This document shows positions 9,551 to 18,197 of a stretch of DNA of 21,067 bases, one piece after another. Positions within the stretch are counted from its first letter, which is position 1. Each line of letters opens with the position of its first letter. The stretch is from Perkinsus olseni (lineage: Eukaryota > Perkinsozoa > Perkinsida). Under the pieces are notes generated by a model, which saw nothing but the letters and a program-made list of their open reading frames with translations, made no database searches and was not told the origin of the DNA. Where the stretch lies: positions 1 through 21,067 of the forward strand of contig JABANN010000563.1 in the NCBI GenBank assembly GCA_013115125.1, read 5' to 3'. The translations under genes were made by a program, and so were the position numbers.

Positions 9551-9873
9551 ATCGGAACTGTGCGAGTTTTTTGTCACGTTCGAGAACCCTCAAACATGTA
9601 CTACATTACACGAAGACAGTACGCAAGTTCGGTCGACACGCAAGTGCATCTCCAGGCAGTTGAGCCAGGTTCAAGGGAGAGGGAATTCATGGTCTCACAC
9701 AGTTATAGATCGGTATCAAAAAATCGGTATTGCTGCGAAGTAGGCACTTACTAGTCTCTGCACGGGTGTTGAGCGAACCGGGCGAGTACATATCGCCTGG
9801 GCGAGCCCTGAACGCATTGCAGACTGCAAAGCCATCGTGATCACGTTCGCTCACAGCACTATTCACCCTAAAA
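9551..9873. other. Intergenic, upstream of copy A
   Basis: No supported gene. The A/B sequence identity begins within a few bases of the copy A ATG, so this stretch is not shared with the region upstream of copy B. I see no TATA-like element or repeat that I can defend. Confidence 0.5.
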
Positions 9874-12011
9874 ATGGCATACGATGGTATATGGTTCTCG
9901 ATAGAAGAAGCAGATAGGGTCTTCAATGCATTTCTGTATAAAATCTTCCGTCGAGAGGGGAAGAAGCCGTCGCCCACCTACGACTTTATCGCCGATTTCC
10001 TAACAAAGGAGGTCCTCGGTTGGCTGATAACATTCCCGTACGAACTCTTGGCCAAATTCGTAGCACGAGGAGTCTATCATATCAATGGTGTGGCGTCGGC
10101 AAGTGTTGTTGGTGTAAGAACAAGTGTATCACATATCGGGTATTGGCATCATCATCCTCCCTTCTCAGCTACTGGCTGGACTAACCCTCCCATCACCTTA
10201 CAAGGAGTTCGCCTATGGTGGTGGTTTCACATCAACCTCTTCTAATTCGGTGAGCCAATTTGAATCGCACGAAATGCCGAAATCGACCTAAAGATACCCA
10301 TCTAGCGAAGTTGAATAACTTTTCTCGCTACGCCAGAGTGCTGCTTGTCATAATCATCATCCGAAGTTCACATGTACTTACCATCCAGCAAGGTCGTTTC
10401 CTAGGACTATCCAGCGGTAACATCATCATTTTTTCCTCGCCCTTTGTCGCATCGGACTGGGAACATAAAATTCTTATTCTTCTTCTCGCGCAGCACCCCT
10501 TCGGCCAGGCAGGTGATAGCCAGTACAGGGGTATAGCTGCGGGCTCATATAAAATTAGGTCCTATTAATATAATATATATGCCAACTCTATGCATGCCCT
10601 TCACCTTCATTGATGAGATAATTATCATCATTTGATTCACTGTCTCGCGAGGCTGACTTCACTCTCAAGTGAAAAGGAGTCGCCTTCTTATTTCTGCAGG
10701 CTTTTACCATCCAGTGGGAAGCCTTCATCTGCTTCGTCTTCGTTACCGTCAACAATGCCTTCCGACCGATTCTTAACGCTCTTGGAGGCAAACTAGGTGA
10801 TCCCTCCAGCAGCTGCTCACCGTCTCCACGGCTCGGAACTCAGGGATGACGGTCTACGTCTCCGGCCACCTCAACGCTTTGCTCATCATCGCACTTAGTG
10901 GTGCCACTTTCGAGACCGCCAGTCTGGATCCGACTGAGAGATTCAATACTTGGTGGGTCAAAATTTGACCCTATTTGACCGTCAAATAGGTGTGGGGGGG
11001 GATCGTTGGGCGAAAGAGGACTTCTCAGGGTGGACTTCTGGTTCCACCGTTATAATAAGGGTAGTATCGTCACTAACGTGTTTGTGGACATCGCCTACGT
11101 CCTCGCCTGTGCCTTGGCTGGGGTAAGTCCGCCACTGCCATTGTTGTTTCAACGCCCGTCTTCCCTCCTCAGTGCGCCACCTTGTGGCTTCATGTTCATT
11201 TCGACAAGAACTCGAATCCTGTGGTGGCCTCCTCCTTAGTATCATTAGCAGCTGGCCTTTACCTTCCCCCTTCAACCAACCCCCTCAACTTCTTCATCTG
11301 GACCGGTTCTTTCGTTGGTAACAGCCATACCACTCCTCGCCGTCATCGCCATCGATGATTCATCAGGCATGAGTAATCCCGCGGCCAAGCCCGGTGCCTA
11401 CGCCCTCGTCCACTTTGACAATAAACCCCAGGTGTACTCCGATATGGTATCCTTATTTATCACCGGTATCATTGCCGGTCTCATTCAAATAGCCATCTGG
11501 TGGACCGCTCCCGGCATCGGCGGCAAATTCGGATTCATCGCCCACTGTGCATGTAAGCCCGTCAGTTTCCCATGGCATCCTCTCCTCTAACATCATCTCG
11601 TCAGGCCTGCCCATGCGTCTCTTCACGAAGTGGCGACAGCGGAAACGGTCGCGTGAAATCGTGGCCGACTCCGTCGTAGGGCAACCTGATTCAGTCAAGG
11701 CTTCCCTCAGCGATCTCCAGCCGACCGATGCCGAGTCGTCCGACGAACCCTTATCTGAGCAGGCCTTGCCGAATGAGAAGGACTCGGAGAACGAGAGCTC
11801 CTCTGAGTTCTTCTCCGACCTAGACGAAGAAGCGGCCGACGAGGAGTTGATCGAGGGTGATCTGAAAGTGAGGGTGGACCAGTCCGAGGACGGGTTAGAA
11901 GTTGTAGAAAAGTTGAACACGGCAGCTCACCACGGGGGAAAGGATCCCGAAGGGGAGGAGATGAACCACATCAAGAGAAGAACCACGACGGAGATGCAGG
12001 AATACCTGTAA
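9874..12011 (+). CDS. Multi-pass membrane protein, tandem paralogue A (452 aa; OPT-like motif, tentative)
   Basis: Exons 9874-10113, 10169-10249, 10700-10796, 10844-10952, 11029-11122, 11173-11317, 11367-11552 and 11605-12011 join in phase to 452 aa. About seven hydrophobic segments precede a long hydrophilic tail. The segment near residue 235 reads AGLYLPPSTNPLNFFIWTGS, similar in style to the GLYLP-containing loop of OPT oligopeptide transporters; that link is inference. Exons 1-2 and 5-7 are almost identical to copy B, while exons 3-4 (for example MTVYVSGHLNALLIIALSGA) differ at about a third of residues. Intron 2 is 450 nt against 54 in B and 44 in C. The tail of about 130 residues is rich in Asp, Glu and Ser and ends TTTEMQEYL. 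All 5' and 3' splice signals are intact, so the gene looks functional. Confidence 0.85.
10956..10990. repeat. Two abutting perfect palindromes in copy A intron 4
   Basis: GGTCAAAATTTGACC (10956-10970) abuts a 21-nt palindrome of CCTATTTGAC and its complement around one central C (10970-10990). Both carry the core TTTGAC/GTCAAA. They lie in the intron 10953-11028 just upstream of exon 5, where near-identity to copy B resumes; copy B's intron 4 lacks them. Confidence 0.85.
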
Positions 12012-12958
12012 CACGATTCTGCCGCTTCTCGGTGGGCTTGGACCCGACAGGCTCCATCTCGCCCTAGTTAGTCGTGACTTGCCATCGTCTGATGCGTGCT
12101 GCTGTGCGCGAAGGGACGAAGTGTTCACGAATCTTCTTACTTTCCCGCATCTCATTTTTCTTCAATTTTTTTGCTTCTCGGTTTCAAGTCAGAGAGTATT
12201 TTTGTTGTTGTTTTTTCTCATTCGACGGGAAGTTTTTTGAAGTAAACGGAAGAGCTGTCTCGAGGGAGTGTTCACCACTAGATACAGAGAGGCCACCGTT
12301 ACGTTACCGCCTTTACACGCTTCGAGTAGACCGTATTAACTGCCTGGGAAGTCTGGCTCAGGACGATGGGTATATCGACGGCCGCGGCCGCCTCCTCCGT
12401 TGGCTCTGTCACGGCTTAGCCTCGCAGTAATACACGTTGCCATCAAGCGGGCTTGTAATCGTCCCTCCTCAGTTCAAACTTCAGAACTCTGACATAGAGA
12501 CTCGACAGGCCAAGTAAAGAGTGGCCGCGGCGTCCTGACTTGGAAGGAGAGGGCTGCTAATCTGTCTACTTCATCATCCACTGCGCACAACGTCACGCTG
12601 TCTCCACGTCAACGCTTCCAGCACGAGGCCCTCCACCCGAGAGCCCGCTGTTCACGACGGAGGCTTCCAAAGCGGCAGGCAACAGCAAGAGACACCCGAG
12701 TCGAGGGTGATCGAGCATCGCATGAGTTCATCGCCAATGGCCGGGCAGCTTCCATAAGTATTCAGCAGAGGGGCCTACCGCCAAATCGAAGAACGCCGAT
12801 TAGAAGTTGGGGAAATTAAGGGAATCAAGCTGGTCGAACTTCATGAGTTCCTCTTTCCGTCACGTGCAAGCTTGGCTTCATTCAGTCCAGGGATAACAAC
12901 GAGTATCTAAGGTTGATGCGAGGCTTCGACAGATACACCCCCCCGCTCAAGAAATGAT
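12012..12958. other. Intergenic after copy A
   Basis: Contains the 3' flank of copy A, T-rich runs around 12150-12240 and a GGCCGCGGCC palindrome near 12381. Plus-strand open frames here (such as 12074-12430) show no splice structure or domain. I see no supported gene. Confidence 0.5.
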
Positions 12959-13036
12959 TCCGAAACTCAGAATCGATTCTGGAATTGATTTTTACACGTA
13001 AACGCGGGGCTTCCAGATTCTACTCTGAGTTTCAGA
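12959..13036. repeat. Short inverted-repeat element, copy 1 (MITE-like)
   Basis: The arms 12959-12984 and 13011-13036 are inverted repeats matching at about 22 of 26 positions, around a 26-nt loop containing TTACACGTAA (12992-13001). The left arm includes the palindrome CAGAATCGATTCTG (12968-12981). The same parts, CGATTCTGGA then an 8-nt gap then TTACACGTAA, recur at 18087-18114. Confidence 0.7.
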
Positions 13037-13589
13037 ATTGGTTCATTGACCGAGGTCGTAATAACAAGGAAAGTACTGACGATATCAATTCAATAAACCA
13101 ACACCACCTTCTGGTGGGATGTTGCCCAGCTCGTGTGCATGCGTGCTTTATCTATAGCTAATCGGCGCGGCTGGTGCAGTTGGTCGTCGTCCCAGCTCTT
13201 AGCGCCCTCGATCATCATTCCCCTTCCTTACCACTTAACCTAAGGCCCCTCGTGGTCGTGTTAACTGAATCGGAGCACTAGAGTGACCACTAGTTCATAC
13301 CTTATCCGAGCCCTCAACAACCTTGCTCGCGTCCCCGCACGCATGCACACGTCGGTGAGAGAAACAATTTCGAACAGATGCGTTGCCATCATCATCAGCA
13401 GGAGGAGCTGGCCCCCTCTTGGCAAGACATGCCCGATGGAGCGAGCGCTTGGAACTAATCACCTCCCTCTCTTCCTCGAACTCTGCGCCACCGCAACGCA
13501 ACCGGCGTCAAGGGGTTGGGCGAGCGAGATTTTCTCTCGATATTTTTTCAATTCTTCAATGGATGCGAAATCTTTCCGTACCATTTTTC
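13037..13589. other. Intergenic, no gene seen
   Basis: Short frames on both strands around 13283-13660 overlap each other and extend into the fold-back element; none has a recognisable domain or splice pattern. Confidence 0.45.
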
Positions 13590-14097
13590 TTCCGGCACAA
13601 ATTCTTCCGCGCGCGCCACAAATCTTTTTCCCGTGGCACAAATTCTTCCTCTGAGGCATACTCGGTTAAGTCATCACTTGTATAACAGCCTTGCCTTGTA
13701 TAACAGCCTTGCCTTGCATAACAGTTCGGGTTTCGGGTTTCCCTCAGTAACAGCCCAGCCCCGGGTAACACCTCGGGTTTCGGGTTGCCCTGTAATCATT
13801 GTTTTTTTCTTCTCGGCCCCGGCTGTAACAGCCCAGCCTTGTATAACAGCCCAGCTTGTATAACAGTTCGTACCTTGAGCTTTGTAACGCACCCGTGGAT
13901 TGAATTCGGCCTTGCAATCGATGGTTTTACCCCGCAGTTTTTTTACTGAAGGTGCTTCTATAAGGAAGCACCTATCAGAAGAAGTACTAACAGTGCGCCC
14001 CCACGCGGATAGCCCCCAAAATGGAGTTTGCTCTGAATAGGATTCTTTGTGCCCTCCAAAAGAAATTTGTGCCCCGGAAAAATAAATTAGTGCCGGG
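13590..14097. repeat. Fold-back element with triple sub-repeats at each end
   Basis: The left end has three sub-repeats of the type GGCACAAATTCTTCC (about 13590-13610, 13613-13633 and 13633-13653). The right end has three in inverted orientation (TTTGTGCC or TTAGTGCC cores at about 14046-14053, 14067-14074 and 14087-14094). Between them is a block of short repeats. The arrangement resembles fold-back (modular inverted-repeat) transposable elements. No transposase is present, so it would be non-autonomous. The exact outer borders and any target-site duplication are not clear. Confidence 0.55.
13677..13870. repeat. Degenerate short tandem repeat (TGTATAACAGCCTTGCC type)
   Basis: The core TAACAGC/TAACAGT recurs about seven times, in two clusters: 13679-13725 with an 18-nt period, and 13822-13867. 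CGGGTTT units lie between (about 13726-13740 and 13770-13790). It fills the interior of the fold-back element. Confidence 0.7.
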
Positions 14098-14426
14098 CGC
14101 GCGAAAATTTCCAATCTTTCCTCATCTTTAGCAGAGCAAGTTTAAATAACGAAATGGAACCTGTTGGTCACTTTTACAAGCCGAGTCTCGTTTCGGAGGC
14201 GATTCTGAATTACTTCATAATCCTTCCGTTGAACCCTTTCCGATGATTCCGCCGGTCTTCTCCTGTTCGACTTTGGCGTTGTCGGTTGACCTCCCTTCAT
14301 GCACGGACTTGGGAGGCTGGGCAGCAGTCCATGGGAGTATCTTTCCTTGGGTTGATGACTTTGTTCTCCTCTTTTAGTCATTCACTTTGGCTCTTCACTC
14401 GGAGCTGTTGTTAACTATAATAAGTA
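14098..14426. other. Intergenic, upstream of copy B
   Basis: A minus-strand frame of 79 codons (14381-14142) is present but has low-complexity, basic content and no family resemblance. The region shares no visible similarity with the sequence upstream of copy A. Confidence 0.45.
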
Positions 14427-16210
14427 ATGGCATACGATGGTATATGGTTCTCGATAGAAGAAGCAGAGAGGGTCTTCAATGCATTCCTGTATAAAATCTT
14501 CCGTCGAGAGGGGAAGAAGCCGTCGCCCACCTACGACTTTATCGCCGATTTCCTAACGAAGGAGGTCCTCGGTTGGCTGATAACATTTCCGTACGAACTC
14601 TTGGCCAAATACGTAGCACGAGGAGTCTATCATATCAATGGTGTGGCGTCGGCAAGTGTTGTTGGTGTAAGAACAAGTGTATCACATATCGGGTATTGGC
14701 ATCATCATCCTCCCTTCTCAGCTACTGGCTGGACTAACCCTCCCATCACCTTACAAGGAGTTCGCCTATGGTGGTGGTTTCACATCATGCTCGACCAACG
14801 CGGTAGGCAGTGGCCTATTGACACTGATCGAAGATACCTTTTGTTATTTTCCTCAGGCGTTCACTATAAAGTGGGAGGCTTTCATATGCTTCGTCTTCAT
14901 CACTGTCAATAACGCCTTTCGTCCGATCCTCAACGGTTTAGGTGGCAAATTAGGTAATTTCCAATTTATGCTACTTTACCATTATTAACCTATTTTTCTC
15001 TTCCCCAGGTATGACGGTGTACGTGGCTGGCCACATCAGCGCCTTATTCATTGTGGCCTTCCAAAGTGGTACTTTCGAGACCACCTGTCTCGACCCGACA
15101 GCACGTTTCGGGACTTGGTAATTCTGGCCTACCTTACGCTATCATATTCTTCCTCGTTCTCAGGGTGGACTTCTGGTTCCACCGTTATAATAATGGTAGT
15201 ATCGTCACTAACGTGTTTGTTGACATCGCCTACGTCCTCGCCTGCGCCTTGGCTGGGGTAAGTCCGCCACTGCCATTGTTGTTCCAACGCCTGTCTTCCC
15301 TCCTCAGTGCGTCACCTTGTGGCTTCATGTTCATTTCGATAAGAACTCGAATCCTGTGGTGGCCTCTTCATTAGTATCATTAGCAGCTGGCCTTTACCTT
15401 CCCCCTTCAACCAACCCCCTCAACTTCTTCATTTGGACCGGTTCTTTCGTTGGTAATAGCCATACCACTCCTCGCCATCATCGTCACTCTTGTTGTCACC
15501 ATCAGGCATGAGTGCCCCAGCGGCCAAGCCCGGTGCCTACGCCCTCGTCCACTTTGACAATAAACCCCAGGTGTACTCCGATATGGTATCTTTATTTATC
15601 ACCGGTATCATTGCCGGTCTCATTCAAATAGCCATCTGGTGGACCGCTCCCGGCATCGGCGGCAAATTCGGATTTATCGCCCACTGTGCATGTAAGCCCG
15701 TCAGTTTGGTCATTCCTGTTGACACCCCTCTTGCCAGGCCTGCCCATGCATCTCTTCACGAAGTGGCGCAACAACAGACGAGAGCGGAAAGCAGCGCTGA
15801 AGGACGACGGCCTGGTTGCGAAGAAGGGTAATTATGATGACGACGATTCTTACGTGACGGAAATGAAGCCAAAGGCTGCGGTCTGGGAGGATGACGACGA
15901 GGAGGATGTGATGACGTCAGTGGACGGGTTGAAGGGCGCCTCTGGCGACGAGCCCGATCCTGAGGGTGATGATAGCACTTCCGAGTCGTCATCGTTTGGT
16001 ATGGGTGAAGATGCTGCTGCTGGTGTGTTCGGCGGCCGACCCCCGACTGAGATGCGTCCGATGCAGGCAGCTGACCATGAACCCGAGGAGGAGGAAGACG
16101 GTGTGATTGTGGAGAGGTTGGAGATGCCCCAAGCAGGCAGCAGACGAGGGGACGAGAGCGGTAGTGAGTTGAAGCTGAGGTCGATGTCACAAGTGCAATC
16201 GTATCTTTGA
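14427..16210 (+). CDS. Multi-pass membrane protein, tandem paralogue B (474 aa; OPT-like motif, tentative)
   Basis: Exons 14427-14666, 14722-14802, 14857-14953, 15009-15117, 15164-15257, 15308-15452, 15506-15691 and 15738-16210 join in phase. About seven hydrophobic segments span residues 45-317; a 155-residue Asp/Glu-rich tail follows. There is an internal two-fold likeness: VASASVVGLLAGLTLPS (73-89) against VASSLVSLAAGLYLPPS (225-241), and GGKLG (136-140) against GGKFG (307-311). The loop AGLYLPPSTNP (234-244), followed by SLFITGIIAGLIQIAIWW, is laid out like the GLYLP and following glycine-rich helix of OPT transporters, but OPT proteins are usually longer, with many more helices. A GHIS motif (147-150) also recalls aquaporins, less well overall. 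The substrate cannot be told. The tail ends SMSQVQSYL, echoing copy A. Confidence 0.87.
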
Positions 16211-17322
16211 ATCCGTGGGTTGCCAGCTTCAACCTAAGATACGCTAGGGTTCCTGCTTGAGTGTTGGTGAATGGCCTTTCGAAACGATAGGTGCCGCCCC
16301 TGGTGTGCTGATCGTGTTCGGAAGGCCCTCCCCTTCCTGTCGATGTTTAGTCTTTCTTCCTTTGCTTGTTCGTGTCCTGCTTCCCTCCTAGTTACCATTC
16401 TTCCACCGCCACGATTATTCTACTGCTGATGTCATTGCCTTTCCTTCACAACGCGCAATGAGTCGTTTCTACAGTTACTTGCTTCACTTCTGTGCGTAGA
16501 GTTGTAATCAATTGGGTTCCTTCCCGGGCCGAAACCGTTACGGTGCATGCTGGACTGAGTAATAAGTTGAGATTGGGTGTTACTACGACTACACACTAGG
16601 TATAGTCATCAGCTACAGCAGCTACACCCTCATACTGGCTAGCACCCGCCCGGTCGAAGGGGTGATGCACAAGAAGAAAAAGACACACTAAGTTACGGGT
16701 AGTAGGAGGCTATTGGTCGAACAGTGGTGACCGTCTGCTAACATCGCTGTGCGTGCTCACTTCCGTCAGCTATTACTCGTTTCTTTGCGGTTATGATGAT
16801 GTCATTAAATGGCCTTCAAGAAAGACCACCGACTGACGAGGAGACTGAGGGGTAGTTGACGAGGGGTGATACTGTAGCGTTGTAGTCCTCTCGCTGGCGC
16901 CATGCTCGCGCATCTCGGAGGTTGGTCTTGGCCCGTGAGTGTGTAACCGGCGCTGTCCTCAGGTGTAGTAGTAGTGGTAGTAGTACCCCAGAGTGCGGAG
17001 AAGGGTGGGATCTCTCTGTAAGAGATTCCCAGGCGTTGAACGGTTAAGCAATTCTAAGTTTCTTTGTTAAGGCTAAGCATGGGGTGGATCCTTGGCTACT
17101 GCGCCAACGCTTGTTGGACCTGCAGGAGCATCGTCGAAGGAGGAGAAGGGCTGACCGCCGGAAGGTGGTAGTGACAATTTCGGGGCGCGCGACATTTTCT
17201 GTTCGGGTTCAGCGTCCATCGGGAGTCTTTCCAGCGGCTTTTGTGGTGACCCTAGTTGCCGCGGCAACCTGGATCAGCATGGTGGATCTGGTAGTATCTT
17301 AGGGAATCTTAGGTTGATCATG
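16211..17322. other. Intergenic after copy B
   Basis: Contains the 3' flank of copy B, a GTA/GTAGTAGTGG-type microsatellite near 16966-16986, and a plus-strand open frame ending at 17302 with an Arg-rich stretch followed by a hydrophobic segment (FPAAFVVTLVAAATW) but no ATG before it. I cannot support a gene in this part. Confidence 0.45.
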
Positions 17323-17505
17323 GGCAGTGATGGAATTTTCCATCAGACTGTGAGTAACTTGGCGACCTTAATGGCGGCGCTGGCTGCTTTTGCCCTCGGC
17401 GTTTTCCTCGAGCGTCGTCATCAACAGTTGACAGCAACTGAGAGGACAGCGTCGATTCATCCATCCACTAATGCTGAGCATGAGTTGGGTGAGGAGTGGT
17501 ACTAG
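17323..17505 (+). CDS. Candidate small single-pass membrane protein, 60 aa
   Basis: From ATG 17323 to TAG 17503-17505 the frame gives a short polar start (MGSDGIFHQTVSN), one hydrophobic helix (LATLMAALAAFALGVFLE), a basic turn (RRHQQ) and an acidic end (EHELGEEWY). That order is what a small membrane anchor would show. A possible acceptor (CTTAG) lies 10-25 nt upstream, and the hydrophobic frame ending at 17302 might be an upstream exon, though I found no convincing donor. No family is recognised. It lies alone between paralogues B and C. Confidence 0.35.
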   Translation, partial: GSDGIFHQTVSNLATLMAALAAFALGVFLERRHQQLTATERTASIHPSTNAEHELGEEWY

Positions 17506-18086
17506 TGAAGGTTGGGGTTGTGTTATTATCATGGTGCGGTAGCAGGCCCCTCGCCTACTTCTTTTCGGGCGTATTGCTTGTAAGGATTCCTGCTAGACAG
17601 GACTACTACCATAGACATTCTCACTAATATCAGATGGGAAATGGGCATAACAACGAATTAGGATGTGCTGGACGTGCGGTATGAACCGGTATGAAAGTCC
17701 TTAGAGAAAATCCCGACAACTTTCAGATCGTCATTGCGGCAGGAGGCAGACTAGGATAGTTTTGTACTACCTAGAGATAACGTACAAGGTGAAGATCCAC
17801 CCCCACCCTCATAGTGAGAGGGATGCTGCATCCTCAGGTGGGTGTCAGAATTATGCCCATCATCTTGACTCGATCCAAGTAGGCTACTAGCCGGCCCAAG
17901 GTTGTTGGGATCTCACGGACACGACAGCTGAACAAGACTTAGGATTTTCAGTTTGGGGTCGCTGTGTGGACACTTCTAGGTATATCTTGATCAGAGTAAA
18001 CAGCCCCGGTGGGGAAGATGAGGGCGGTTTTCTCGGAGGGACCGATCGAGGGTCTTTGGGGTTGTCCGATGAACCGACTTTGAGGT
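17506..18086. other. Intergenic, no gene seen
   Basis: No long frame, domain or repeat that I can support before the inverted-repeat element at 18087. Confidence 0.5.
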
Positions 18087-18151
18087 CGATTCTGGAGCCG
18101 TGTATTACACGTAAAAAACAATCTTAGAATCGATTCTGAATTTCAGAATCG
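18087..18151. repeat. Short inverted-repeat element, copy 2 (MITE-like)
   Basis: CGATTCTGGA (18087-18096) and TTACACGTAA (18105-18114) keep the same 8-nt spacing as in the element at 12959-13036. They are followed by AGAATCGATTCT (18126-18137), which overlaps a perfect 21-nt palindrome of CGATTCTGA and its complement around ATT (18131-18151). It ends 47 nt before the start codon of copy C. Confidence 0.65.
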
Positions 18152-18197
18152 CCTTTATCGGACACCAGTGGATTGCCCATCATTCTCACAGTAGTTG

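Noticed and set aside
13674-14114. A 146-codon minus-strand frame
   Set aside because: It lies wholly within the fold-back element and its short tandem repeats, and translates to repeated low-complexity sequence.
14427-14912. A 161-codon continuous frame through copy B exons 1-2
   Set aside because: It reads through intron 1, which happens to lack stops, and enters exon 2 in the wrong frame. Copies B and C agree only on the spliced frame (LAGLTLPSPY).
14427-16210. An aquaporin identity for the array protein, from GHIS and NPL segments
   Set aside because: The GHIS segment is not followed by an NPA box and the expected helix order fails. The GLYLPPSTNP loop and two-fold repeat fit a transporter of OPT style better, though that is also unproven.
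15756-16232. A long minus-strand frame of 158 codons opposite copy B exon 8
   Set aside because: It is the reverse complement of the acidic, codon-biased tail. There is no splice structure or family resemblance, while the plus strand fits the paralogues.
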